In this document: positions 25,103-38,200 of the stretch, in pieces
How positions within the stretch are numbered: the stretch's first letter is position 1
Layout of the letters: each line of letters opens with the position of its first letter
NCBI GenBank assembly: GCA_035222895.1
Contig: JAVYIG010007167.1
Coordinates: 1 to 64,000 of the forward strand
Direction of reading: 5' to 3'
From: Strongylocentrotus droebachiensis
Lineage: Eukaryota > Echinodermata > Echinoidea > Camarodonta > Strongylocentrotidae
Length of the DNA stretch: 64,000 bases
Translations under genes and position numbers: made by a program
The notes under the pieces: model-generated
What the model was told of the DNA's origin: nothing
What the model saw: the letters and a program-made list of their open reading frames with translations, nothing else
Databases searched by the model: none

Positions 25103-28100
25103 TTCAAACAAGAAGTATGGTTGTAAATGCTGTCGTGTTTTCCTTGAAAAACAAATCAAGGACAAAATACTCCGGCAGTGATAGTTAAAATAAGGAGGAA
25201 GCTTGATCATGCTTTTTCTTTTGGGGGATTTCTAAGGTCATTGGAACATACCATCCAGACGATAATTTGCTTGTAATATTGGCGTTATCTCGTAATAATA
25301 CTCGTAATAATACAAATATTTTTTTTACTAATATTTTATTTTACTAATTTAATCAGGTTATGCATCGTGATAAGAAAGTCCACCTCTGTAAAAGTTGGAA
25401 ATACCCATGATTATGGTAATAGTAATAATGTTGACCATGTCGACTGTCTTCCAGAATTACTCTACTAAAATGTTTTGTTAGCCCGTGCTTAATTCTAGAA
25501 AATTGAAGGGAAAATTTCTTGTATTGGTTTTAAAATGCGATTCCGTCGAATAGAGAAAGAATATGTTGTCTGATGAAGATGAGCACCATAAACCAATGTT
25601 GTATATTTTAATGCTTACTATACAACCGAAAGTAATTAGGGTGATATGGACGATTTTAACCATGTTTCTATTGTTTTAATGGTTCTCGATACCTGACTCT
25701 TTAATGGTAAGCCTTTTGTAGGTTTAGGTTGGAAAGTAACAAATCACATTTGGTTGTAAAGATGACAGGAAATTAAAAACCATTAATACATAGTCTGAAC
25801 AAAGTCAGGGTAGTGAGACAATTGAGAGCAACTTTGGACAATAGTTTTTAGTTTCTCCAAGGTGCCTTCTTGTTAATCACCATATCTGTCAAAGATGAAC
25901 AAAAAAAGGGGGAAAATGAATTAGCACTTTCACTCACCAACACGATCAGGGAAATATCGTGTAGGGTTCATTTTCTAAACAACGGCTCATCCTCGTAGGA
26001 GGTCATTCCCTTCGTTGCATTATGAGTGACACTCTTTGCCCTTCATCCATTGGCTATCGCCAGTTCCAGGTTGAGGAGGACGGTCATAGTAGATGACTTC
26101 GTGAAGCCCCTCCTCTTTTACGCGAGTGTGTTGTCTCTGGTTTCATCATTCCAAACCGACCATGATAATCAAACATAGGCTTTTATATCGCTCTATTACC
26201 TGAAACGTGGAACAGTAGCTCTATACTTTAGTCATTCTGACTTATTTTTAAGCGAAAGGACCTTTATACCACTACTTGAAACAAAATACTCAATTTACTA
26301 TAACAGCATACAAATTCTTCAAATGATCGCCATGTCTCGAGGTAGTATCGCTGTCAAACGGACATTATTTGTGGTCTTTTTTTTATTTTGCAATATAAAT
26401 CAGCAAAACTCTCTTTGTTTACATTTCCATAAATATTTTTCTTTTTCAAGAATCGGAACGCAGTGGAATCGTGTACTGTGCGCCTGGCGAATAAGTGTTA
26501 AGTATTTATGGAGAAGTGAATCTTTTCAAGGTAACCAAAAACCCATTTGCATGAAACCTCTTTAACAACGATTTTTCTGAAAACTACGGTTTGGAACATA
26601 ATACGAGGAATTATATTGACCATTAGAGGTAAAATTAAGGTTGTTTTTTTCATCGTCTCATTGGCTGTCTTGCAAAATCAATATTTTAATCTCTCGGTGT
26701 CAGTGAAATTACCTCAAGAATACCGATCTCTGAAAATATAGATTTTTTTTGTCACCGAACATCTCGAACATGAAAATACAGATAAAAGTCTTAATAAATT
26801 GGCTTTTATACATAATTGGATAAAATATCTTTAGACAAAAGTATTTCTAAACAATATATATAAAGGATCAGTGAAAGAAATACGTAATCAGAGGCTGTTT
26901 GTTGAGAGATAAAATATAAAAAAATATACATAGTTGCGATTTTTCTGAAAAAGAACTGTTTATATTCAGTAGACCCAGATGGAGTACTTTGAGCAGTATT
27001 TTGAGGGAATTCCAATTTTAATTATTGCACGGTATTGAGTATACAAATTCTCACTTACACAAATGTAAGTTTATTGAAACTAATTTATGTTAATTCTGTA
27101 AAAAAAAAAAAAGAAGAAGAAGGAACTGAATAAGCATATATGTTATACGTGTAAATTTACTCGGAAGGTATCGGAAAAGTGCAGTACTTTTTTTTTTCTT
27201 TGTTGATTGCGAAATTAAACTGGGAATAGAAACAATTCGAAACAGATTTACCCGATAGAGGAAAAGGACAGTTAATGCAACATGTTTTAATATTAGTAAA
27301 ATATTTACTGTTTCTAAATAGGAAAAGGAATATACCGCAAACCAAATATGATATTATAAACCAGATTGAACAAGAACAATTAGAAGAAAACAAGTTAGCA
27401 CTTTTACGTAATTCCTTATCGCTTCACCTGATAAAGTGGGAAAATTGGCATGTATAGTGATTGTCATGCAACAGTTTTGAAATAGGTTTGTTTATAAAGC
27501 TTGGTATTGATGCTGTTGTTATGTATTGCTTTAAATTGGGATACTATTTCGGTTATTTCCTTTTGATTTTGATTATATATTTATTTTGGGGTTCTAAATG
27601 TAGCGAGACGACAATAAGGGTAAACAAAAGTTATTAGTAATTACGTATACATGTATTATTCACATTTATTCACACTCACTTTCTCTAAATGTCAGAAGCC
27701 TTAAGGAAATATTTGTGTTTTCCCCATCGCAAGTCATGTAGTTTGTGAGGGAGGAGGAGGGGTGAGGAAGGTGTGATAGGAAGGGGGATGGGGGAGGGGG
27801 ACTAGGTTTCCTTGCCAGGGTGCACGAAGTGGGGAGGGGGAGGTCAGAGAGAGCATTTTTTCATCTTCATTCAATGTTATGACTTGTAATATATTTGTTG
27901 TTATTGCTATTTTAATGTACTGTTACGCAACCAATGATTTCAGAATAATTTTTTTTTCCTTCTCGATTATGATAAATTTGGTTTATCAAATAAAAAAAAC
28001 TTTCTAAAAAAATAAAAAATAAAATAAATACCGTGGAATATAGCGTAATGCTTTATATATATATATATATTTATGCACATGTATATAAATTATACCAGCC

Positions 28101-28370
28101 ATGAAAAAATTTGCTTGTTTTCAGTAGCATTTTGTACTACTGTTTGTATGATTGTTGTATGATAGTTCACCTTATCAGTGTAAAATGATGTATCAAAGGA
28201 ATATAATATCGTTTTACAGCAAAGTTAATGTGTACCTGTGTTTTCCACAGTTCAGACGAAAATGTCATAACTATGGATGTACAAAGCGAGAAAGGAGGAG
28301 GATGGGGGTGTCCCCGTCCAATTTGAGCATTTTTAAACATGCATGATAATCAGCGTTGTATTGCACTTTC
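25103..28370. other. Intergenic, no gene seen
   Basis: AT-rich with short open frames only. A more even-composition patch at about 25,970-26,160 has no frame I can identify. G-rich tract at about 27,745-27,840, A/T homopolymers near 27,950-28,025, TA run near 28,056. Confidence 0.5.
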
Positions 28371-28374
28371 GAAG

Positions 28375-28500
28375 TAACTGACCGTTTTCTATGACAAATT
28401 TGCTCTCAGCCAATCAAATGCCACGACTTCAGTAGCTCATATCAGTCATTGTAACTTGTCAGTAATTGATGAAAAGTTTTATGACACAGGGCCCTGGTTC
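28375..28500. mobile_element. MITE copy (ATTTGCTCTCAGCCAATCA family)
   Basis: Shares ATTTGCTCTCAGCCAATCA, AATGCCACGA and TTTTATGA...GGGCCC with 50,455-50,570, in the same orientation. In the second copy the ends form an inverted repeat (CATAAAACTTGTTAT). Confidence 0.55.
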
Positions 28501-29341
28501 CCTTTATTTGTCTATTAACGTGAGCACTTGGAGAAACTTGAGAACCTGAAAATATGAGATAGAAAGTGATGCAAAAAAAAAAAAAAAAAAAAAACTTGGA
28601 ATCTGTTTCCTTTTCGAAACGAACTTACAAAAGGTAGTTATGGAGTGAGAGAGATTTCCCTCTTACAGCCAGGGAAATTAATTACTGTTTTTTGTACTCG
28701 GAAATATGAACATAGGCGAGTATAACTGTTATGCCTCAGTCACACCTTTGCGTATTTGGCTTGCGTATTGCTGCGTATTACCCGAACGCACACAAAGGCA
28801 GTCATACCCAATAACGCGCAATAAAACGTGCTCACTACGTACTCAATACGCAGACTAGCGCATATGCCTGCGTTGGTCGCTCGCAAGTTTTAAAATTTTC
28901 TAAACTATCGCAAGCAAGGTCAAATCGCATACGAGCGGGTACGTGTGGCAACCAGTGAATGCGAGCGACAGCGAGTGGCTTAGCGCAGGTACACGCAATC
29001 ATACGCACCTCTTTTTTGGAGCACGTATAGCTGCGTTTCCTGCACGATTTACCTCGCTTTAGCTCGTGTCCATACGCAAGTTTGCGCGTATTGTTGCGCT
29101 GTTGCTCGCACATCGCTCGCAGCAGCAAAAAACCCTTGCGATTGCCGCTCGCTACGCTGCGAGTCTAGCTCGTACGCCGTTCGCTTTAGCTCGCAGCCGC
29201 TGGTTGCAGCACGCTTTAGCTCGCTATCACTGCGATTAGTTGGCTATGCGGTGCGTATCGGCAATATAAGGCGGGGCGCCTCACGGGTTGGAATCATACC
29301 GCAGTCATCATTTGAAGAATATACAACTTTTGAACTAGAAA

Positions 29342-29530
29342 ATGCCGAAAGCCAAAGCGAAAGGGGGGGGGGGGGGGTGACGACGAGGACGAAGCCAGTC
29401 GAGCCGCCTAGGTCCCATCGCCCCCGCCTGCCCCAGAGTCACCATCGCTGGGTGAACACGAGGAGACGAACGTGGCGAAGAAGCCGCGGAAAACCGAGTC
29501 AACTTCTCAAGTGACCAAGAGAAGGAGCTT
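29342..29530 (+). pseudogene. Truncated second gene (Myb/SANT or MADF type) of the Harbinger element
   Basis: Starts MPKAKAKG, then an acidic stretch, Pro-rich and KKPRKTES basic segments, then [11 protein letters not shown] in a third frame and a stop. A 15-base G run and at least one later shift break the frame. The body of the DNA-binding domain is missing: the sequence joins the transposase end near 29,530. Harbinger elements need this partner protein for nuclear import and DNA binding. Confidence 0.6.
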
Positions 29531-30420
29531 GCCTATTGGTAAGAATGCCGAAAATATTCTCCACCAATCTCCTTGCCCGGGACACCCGGTAGTTGTAAAT
29601 TCTCTCTTGTCTAGCCATAGCCCTCCTTGCGTACGGCTTCATTAGCCATGTCGTCATGGCGAAGGTCTCGTCTGCCACAAAGAAGTAGGGGTGTCTTCAT
29701 CATCGTTGGACATTGGCTCTGGCAGAGGCACTCCAAGGGTTTCAGATTCAAGACGTTGTTTTAGTTCACACGAGTTGAAGAGCTGGGAATCAGAGGTTTC
29801 GTATCCGACATCTATCCACAACAAATTGTTCTTGGCGTCGACCAGGGCCAATAGAGTAGAAACCCTTGTGGTTGTGGTTGTGAAATGTTGACCCACTATC
29901 CTCAGGGCAATTGATTGCAACGTGCTTGCCGTCCAAAGAACCGAGGTTTGGGGAGAATTCCAACGGTCTTCGAAGCCCTGTGCGACTGCTTTTCATTCCT
30001 GTGGGCTGGTAGGTCACCTCACCAGCTTATCACCGTATTCCTCAATGATGGCAGTGCATACCTCACGTACTATGAGTGAAATGGTATTGTGGGATACCCT
30101 GAAGCTATACATGAGTGTCTTGTAACTGTCACCCTGGCCAGCTTCAGCACGGGCGAGAGGGCTTTCCTGAAGAAGGTGTCCCACTTCTCCAGTCTTTCGT
30201 GTAGTCTCTGCTCTAACTCTTTAAACATTTCAGGGGTTAGCCTCAAAACGTTCGTGAATGCCTCTTGGTCCTTGTCTTCCAGCTCCCTCATCAGTTGGTC
30301 AAATTGTCCCTGGTCCTTCCTCCGGTAGATCCAGGACCGCACCCAAAAACTCCGAGGAATACTTCGTTGAAGCAGCTCATTCAGCAGCTTCCCTTGCTCA
30401 TAATCTTCATTCGCCTCTGT
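29530..30420 (-). pseudogene. Broken Harbinger DDE transposase
   Basis: Reading on the minus strand: LLNELLQRSIPRSF, then DQEAFTNVLRLTPEMF (N-terminal helical part), then GDSYKTLMYSFRVSHNTI, NLGSLDGKHVAI (first Asp), LALVDAKNNLLWIDVGYE (second Asp), [18 protein letters not shown] and [13 protein letters not shown] (last Glu). These are the landmarks of the DDE_4-type PIF/Harbinger nuclease. The frame is lost at least near 30,135 (with a short deletion), 29,990, 29,880 and 29,685. The C-terminus runs directly into the reverse of the second gene. Not functional. Confidence 0.88.
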
Positions 30421-30939
30421 TCTTCCAGCTCTGCTGCAGGGTCATTATTGTCATCAGATTTATTTTTCTTGTAGATGTAGAATTGTCAGAAGGTAAGATG
30501 TTTAAACCCAGTCCCACAAAATGACTAGTATTTTTACATATGCCGCAGCCCGAACGAGCTGGTACGCTGTAGCGCCAGCCGACACGCATCAGTACGAACA
30601 ACAGACGAGCTAAAGCGAGCGAACACGCAACGAGACCAACTGGTGCGAGCGGCTAACGTGCTGCAAACGAGCAGCAAACGAGCTACATACGCAACATGGC
30701 GAGCAAACTGCGTATTGAATCGTACTGCTATGAGCAACAGCGAGCTATAGCGTGGCCATAGGCAACCGTAGACAGTCTTTGTACGAGCGGCATACGAGCT
30801 ACTTACGAGCTAGATACGCAATAGTGTGACTGCTACCTTCAAATTTGCTGCGTATTGCTGGGCACGGCTGCGTATTGATATACCCCGCAGAGCGCAGCAA
30901 TACGCAGCAACATACGCAAAGGTGTGACTGAGGCATTAA

Positions 30940-31640
30940 GGGGTGTCATCCTGAAAGTCCGTGGAAATTTAGTCATACAATCAACAATGTTTCCCATTAC
31001 ATGGGGGGGGGGGGGGGGGAGTAGTGAAAACAATTTGTAGTATGTCAAATGACATTGACATCACCACCCTCCCGGCCACCCCTCCCCCATTCTTTTAAGG
31101 CTTCTTATATGCCATGGCTATTTTTTTTTACATTCAAGTCATGCTAGCTACTGTCCACATTAAAACATGCATTTCTTTATTTCTTGATCAAAATTCTTCA
31201 TAGCATTAGTCTGTGCTAGATATTTCAATTTCGACTAGATAAGATATCTGCTTTCTATACATGTAATTATATCAGGCTGGTGGGAGTGTTCTAAACCTCG
31301 AACCCCGCCACCCCATTCCCCCTACTCTAGTTACACGTACGTACATGAATTCGTGAATGTTATCAGCAGAACTTGGAAGAGATAAAAACATGATATCAAG
31401 AGAAAGAGAAATATTGGGAGAAAAATGTAATGAGAGGGGAGGTTACATTTTACACTAGTAAATGAATTTGGGTTTACTACGAACCTTGTGTTGAATTATT
31501 TTGTTTTCAAGCTTACCGACGATTATTATAAATTGGAATCTCTCATATCTACGAGCCTATTGCTTGGCATACTCTCCCATTTATGTAATGTCCAAATAAT
31601 GCAATTGTAAACCAGTAGCGTTAACACATGAGATGGGGGA
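30940..31640. other. Intergenic, no gene seen
   Basis: G run near 31,003-31,019; otherwise unique AT-rich DNA. Confidence 0.4.
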
Positions 31641-32440
31641 TGGCGGGCGCTCAAGCTCCCCCTCTCAGTTAATTTCAGCCCCCACCCCTTTCCCCACACA
31701 AAAATGATTATATATTAATTCAAGTGAGGCAAATATACGAAATGATAACAGAATCCCAAAGCCCCCCCCCCCCCTAACAATAAGGTATCACCAAATGTAT
31801 AACCAGTCTGAAAAGGAATGCATTCTAAAAAAATATACACGAACAAAGGTAATTCTACTTGTGTGGCATCACAAATAATCATCGATTGGCTATTAGGGAT
31901 TCTCCTTATTGATCTCAACTTTAAACATTCCTATCATCTAAGGAAATATTGTCTTTCAATAATTATGGTCTTTTTCAAAAATAGAAAGCCCTCTCATGTT
32001 GAGTTTTATAATGAAACACTATATTAGAGACTTTCAAGAAACCAACCTAAACAATAACAATGCCCTATTGTACATCCCATAGAAATCATGTCAGGATTCC
32101 ACATTAGTAATGTTCGTATATTCTAATAGATGATGAGCAAGGCTACTGCAATTGCATTAGGTTTTGTTTATTGCAAGTCCTTGGAAACGTGCTATGGCGC
32201 AAAAGCTTGAGCATGAAGTTCATTTCCCCCTTGTTATTATGACCCAACGTTCTGTAATAGATAGGTTAATAAAGCAATCGTATGGCAAGTAAATAGCGTT
32301 TACATTTAGAAAAAAAGGACTACAGGCAAAACAAAAAATAGCACAGAATTCCCCACTTTTTGTAACAATCAGCTATAGATTACAAAAACCATCTTTTGTT
32401 ATTTATACAATATATTATCTTTGTACTTTGTATCTTGAAA
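31640..32440 (+). repeat. Flank block, copy 2 of 3, upstream of gene B
   Basis: Direct copy of 11,960-12,790. From about 31,950 onward it also belongs to the left arm of the inverted duplication. Confidence 0.75.
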
Positions 32441-33196
32441 TCCCAAGTTGTGCGATAGCACTAGTCAAATATTTATTAACAGTACGTGCATACTTATGCA
32501 AATGATTATAATTAATATGAGACAGTTTTCCATATCAGGCGTATGATGACAGCATTGCGTGTCACGTGATCGATTAGGCCCAAGTCATACCTTGCCAAAA
32601 ATCTACGCGATAACGATACCAATAACTATGACAACTAAATTTGGTATTTTTATGATTTGATATTGTTCTGGCTCTGGCATCATATCCTTACAGAGTGTTC
32701 AGAAAAAAATTGATAACCGATATAATAGCAACAGAGGTTGTGATGACATTCCGCCCTTCAAAAGTGGCATTAGACGCTAATTAATGGACTTGTGGATTTC
32801 CAATATTGACTGTATTATGTAACTCGAGGGGGTGGAGGGTTAGGTGTTGTCTGGGAAGAAACATTTGGGGTAAAGGTATTTCCATTGATTTCTTGGGTTT
32901 TTTTAGCAATACGAAATTTATTTACTAATATCAAATTGCATCTTTACTCATCAAGTTGGATAATACAGCCAACCTCTATTATACGAATCGGTGTAGATTT
33001 CGTTTTTGGAGACTCGGTGTGACATGGGCTTCATACCGTAGAACCCGTGTAGCTAGGTCGCATCATCTGAAGGACTTGTTCAGTCTCTCTATACGATTGC
33101 TATAAGCTTGCATCGGTGCGCTTGAAAAATTCAATTGATTGATTTGACTGATCTGATTTGATTTGTTCGTCGCGTTTTCTAGATTTCAAAATCAAA

Positions 33197-34850
33197 ATGG
33201 TTGCTGGTTGCGGGCCAAAGATTGCTAAGCTTTTCTTGTTCATCTTAAACTTCTGTATTTGGGTGAGTAGACTATACATTGCATGTATACATGTCCAAGC
33301 TAAATTTGAAATACTGAGTTTAATGTATACCAGCATTAAGGCATACATGTATGTTATATGACATCCGTTAGCTTGTGTGTACATGCGTTTTTTAATAATT
33401 GTCTTGTGTATCTTCTTGGTGTAAAAAGACAATGCAACTTTGACGCTTAAATGTTCAGACGAAAATGTACACAGTTTAGATTCATATTCCCTTAAAATTT
33501 CGCCCTGTATTAAATCATGCAAGCCCCCTAAAATCTGTGTGTATCAGTAATTATTTCAGAACGCACAATACCGTCGTGTATCATAGACTATAAATATGAC
33601 GGGAAAGAAAGCGGACCAAATATACAGTTCCTCGTTCTACCCTCAACGATTTCTGTGGTAGACAAAGGAACATTCCCACACTGCTATAAAGTAAAAATGT
33701 GTAGAACAGGTGTCACATGCATATTCACCTGTTCCACACATTTTTACATAATAGCAGTAAAGGGATATTCCTTTGTCTACCACAGAAATTGTTGAGGGTA
33801 GAATGAGGAACTGTATATTTTGTCCTCTTTCTTTGTCCGTCAAATTCATAGTGATAGTCGTTGTGAAATTCCAGAGCACATTTCGTGACGTATAAATAAA
33901 TTAGACATGGCACATGGCATGTGCAAAACACAATGGTACGGTGGTGGACTGTTCTGAATTTGAAGTTGTGAATTAACTTTTGGCCTGGAAGCGCCTATAC
34001 ATGTACCAATGAGTGTTTAGAGATGGAGTCATATCTAGCTCATTCCCTTTGTACTATCTTCGATGCCACCAACAGAAAATATGTCAGGCATGTGCTTAAC
34101 TGGATTTTTCTTGCAGATACGTTGAAAAAAGATTCCTGCCCAGCTGCAAACTAACGGGCCACTTTCAAAGGGAAATTTGCTTTTGTAATGATAATTACTT
34201 TTCGCTGCCACTACGAGCAGTACACAATGCTTGCCTTGACAAGAGGCGAGCGAAAGGAAATGGAGCTAAATTTCCTGAAATATGAATAAAAAATTACTCA
34301 ACTGGGCATGTGTGGGCACTAATCTAACATATAACATCATGGAGAAATGAACAAGAAGAATTTCACTTTTTATTTAATACCAAAACACTTACTTTCAATG
34401 AGGAATAATTGAAGCTGAGAAGATTATATTTGGAGAAAAATATATAACAAGGGAACATTATTGTAACTAAATCAATTTTTTAAAATGCCCAAATGTTTCA
34501 AAGCTTTCGCTCACGAGTTGATAATTGTCTATGGTGATTGTTAATTTTGTTTGTTTTTGTTTAATATGTATTTGTTTTGAATCGCAGCTTTGTGGTATCG
34601 TCCTGATCGGTGGAGGGGCTTATGTGACGATCAAGCACAATGACTACCAGGAGCTGTTCCTTGATGACACCATTTTGACCGTCTCATGGACAGCCATTGG
34701 TATTGGTATCTTCATCTTCATCGTCGGATTCTCAGGGTGTTGCGGCGCCCTGCAAGAGAGCAAGTGCCTTCTAACACTGGTAAGGAAGACGAGATGGTGG
34801 ATGGTGAAAGTCGCGGGAAATACGCAAGATGATGATGATAGTGATGATTG

Positions 34851-34881
<31 letters not shown>

Positions 34882-35186
34882 AATGGTGATGATTATGATT
34901 TTAGTTATGATGTTGATAATGATGATAATGATGATGATGGGTGATGATGGTGATGATTATGATGATGATGGTGATAATGATGATGATGATGGTGATAATG
35001 ATAGTGATGATGATGTTGATAATAATGATAATAATGATAATGATGGTGATGGTAATGATGGTGATGATGGTGAAGATGATGATATTGATGATGTTGAGGA
35101 TGATGATGATGATGATGTTGATAATAATGATAATGATTGTGATGGTTATGATGGTGATGATGGTGAAGATGATATTGATGGTGTTG

Positions 35187-35225
<39 letters not shown>

Positions 35226-38200
35226 ATGACGATGATGTTGTTGTTTATGTTTATGATGATGGTGATAATGATAATGATAATGATAAAGAAGATAGACATG
35301 ATATTGCAATGGTTTGGGTATAAATTAAAAGTTGGCCTAGAGCAATCTAGAATTTACACAATACTTTAAAACAAGGAATTGATATGCTTTACGTGATTCA
35401 TATATTTATATCTCAAATAATATATAATACTGTCACTTGTAATGTTGTTAATATTGTTGCACTTACCAAGAACCATTTAACAAAATTACCAAACTTCTTT
35501 CTGCAGTATTTCATCTTTTTGCTACTGATCGTACTGGCGGAAGGCTCTCTGGGAATCATGACATTTATTTTCAGTGGTGACGTAAGCATTTCACTCCTTT
35601 ATTTTGATAGACCTCCCATATGAATTAATATCATATTTGTAAATTGAATGTTTGAAAGGTTTGTAGTGAATATTTTATCACATACTAGGTTAAAATGTAA
35701 ATATACAAGAACCTTCTATTTGTTATACCATTTAACTAATATCTTTTACAAGTAAACGGAAGCTATTATAACATTTTTAAAATCTATTTTTTAACAGGTT
35801 TTGATACGGTTACATGTATTTGTTTCGACACATTCGTTTTAATTTTTGTCTTTAAAACATATTCAAGCAGCCTAACTCTCGTGTGTTGGGATGTATTTCT
35901 ACTTAAGAGTAACATTTAAAAAAGTGATTTGCATGCTACATTTTTAATATCGGGCCAATTAAAAGGGATCATAAAAAACTGTTGCCAATATTATTCGCAG
36001 TATTTTTATGATCCATTTCTATCAATCCATATCCTGATAAAAAATAATCGGAGTACAATTACTTATTGAACCCTATAAAGTTTCACTTATATTTCAAAGG
36101 TAATTGGCTACGGTGAGAAAGATGGGTACGAATGTTGTTTTTGTTTTTTCGGGGGGGGGGGGGGTGTGGGGTGACAATTTATCAAATTTGAAAAAATTGC
36201 GTGGTTTATATATGGTCGGCAGAAATCTCCGTATGTTTCTTCTTGTCTGTTCCTTTTCTTACTGATGCGAGCTCTCTCGTTCTGTCTCTTCTCTCACTTC
36301 TCTTCCTTCTCTCCCATTCTCTCTCCCTCTCTCTCCCTTTCTCTCTAGATTGAGGATAATATGACGAAGGGCATGCAGAAAGCTATAAATGAGACCTATG
36401 GTCTTAAAGACGGTACAACCACAGCCGTAGATGACGTGCAGCAAACGGTAAGATAATGCAACACGTAAAGAATAATTTAACATTGACGAGATTCAGTGCA
36501 ACGGATATAAACCCATGGTCACGTACCTCCCCTTCCCTCCCCTCTCCCCTCTCCCCACCAATCGAACAGTTACAAATGGAGAAAGTAAAATAAGATATCG
36601 ATGTTACGTCACTTTCATGAAGTTTACATTGCGGTCAGTGGTATGTTACTTCCCCCAGCTCAGCACATGCTCACAAGTATTGCATTATTTCATACAATAC
36701 CTCCACATTACCTTTCCTTTCCTGGTGATGCTACAGCACGTCTGACATAGCAACTCCTATGTTGGTATTGTATGGTCTAATGTCAACGAGTGGTCAGCTC
36801 TGGTGAAGCTCCATACCATAATGATTGACAGATGATGACACAAGATGAATCAGATGTGGACCATTTTTTTAGGGTGGAACCTAGCAGGTCTCAGGAATAC
36901 TTCAAAATCTATGTAATATATTAAGATGTTTTTATAACAAAATATGAGTTGTACGGAAGCCCTACACTTCAACAGGAATCAACTTATATTTGGATCTTAC
37001 CCCACCTTAAAGAGGGAAAGGGGGCATACATGCTTTTGTTCTTCTTCTTAAAACTTCTAATTCGTTCTCAGTTCTTTGTTAGTTGAATTTATGTAACAAA
37101 ATAAGAGGGGAAAGAGAAAATGTGAAAATCAATGACTTTCAATGTTTAAATACTAATTCATTCCTTAACAGTTCTTTTTCATTTTAAAAGGAAGTAACAA
37201 ATTGAATGGGTAAAGGCGAAATTGAAAATTAAAGCTGTTCCTCTTGATTTTCCTTTGTCGAATTTTACTCGACTACTCCTTTCAGTTCGAGTGTTGCGGT
37301 GCTTCTAAGTACACGGACTACAAGACATCTCAGCATCTTACGCAGGGGTTGGCTGTACCCGAATCCTGCTGTAGACCTGGTGAAGAATGTACCGACGGAT
37401 CCAAGGGGAATCCCTTCTACCCACAACGAGTCTGGACAGATGTGAGTAGATACTTACTTTTGTTATAACTTGACATCCGTTTCAATAGGAACATGACTAT
37501 ACATGATACGTATATCAGTCGTTCTGGTTTCCAGTCATCCTATTCTTTCTCTCTCTCTAAGGGCCATATCGATTGACTTTGGCGATCATGCTGTTCCACA
37601 ACCCTCAGGTCCTGGCCTTCTCTATTAGCATTACTCCCAGTTCTTTCACTCCTATCTCTCCCAAACGTTTCTGCAGACTGTCCATCTAAAGGATCCTCCT
37701 TCTTCCCCTACTCCTTCGTCCCACAATTTTCCCTGTCAAAGCAAGATTCTCTAGGCCTTCTGTACTTCTAATGTGACCCATGAACGTCAACAGCCTAATC
37801 AGCATCTCACGTATCATTTGTTCTTTGCACTCCAGCACGTCTAAAAACTTCCTCATTACTAACTTTGTCAGTCCAAGGGATTTTCATCATTTGTCTTTAA
37901 TAAAAATCACATTTCGCAACTTTCCAAACGCTTTTTAGTATCAGAGGCTATAATATTATGCTTAAGATCTCAAATGACGTCTTCATGATTTCTTTATCTT
38001 GCAGGGTTGTGTGGGTGCCACGAAAGACACGATCAAGAATCACTACCTTGCAATTGGAGGGGCTGCAATCGGCCTTCTCATTTTACAGGTAAAAAACATC
38101 TTCTCTGCTTTCTCTGCGACTGCTACTACTACTAATGATAATTATAATGATGATAATATCAATATTAATAATAGTTATAATGTTGTTTTCCCAGGAAAGC

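Larger units (their letters stand above)
28732..30935. mobile_element. PIF/Harbinger DNA transposon, internally deleted
   Basis: Terminal inverted repeat TGCCTCAGTCACACCTTTGC at 28,732, with its reverse complement ending at 30,935. Both ends are flanked by TTA (28,729-28,731 and 30,936-30,938), the TWA-type target duplication of this superfamily. Subterminal zones (about 28,735-29,270 and 30,540-30,930) are packed with TGCGTATTG and GAGCTAAAGCGAGC-like motifs in both orientations, likely transposase or Myb/MADF binding sites. The centre holds a broken DDE transposase on the minus strand and a truncated second gene on the plus strand. The element length of 2.2 kb is short for an autonomous copy. 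Confidence 0.92.

Noticed and set aside
25970-26165. Possible coding exon in a more balanced-composition patch
   Set aside because: No frame with recognisable protein sequence and no paired splice signals.
34829-35369. Poly-Asp/poly-Met open frames
   Set aside because: Same cause: GAT microsatellite in intron 2 of gene B.
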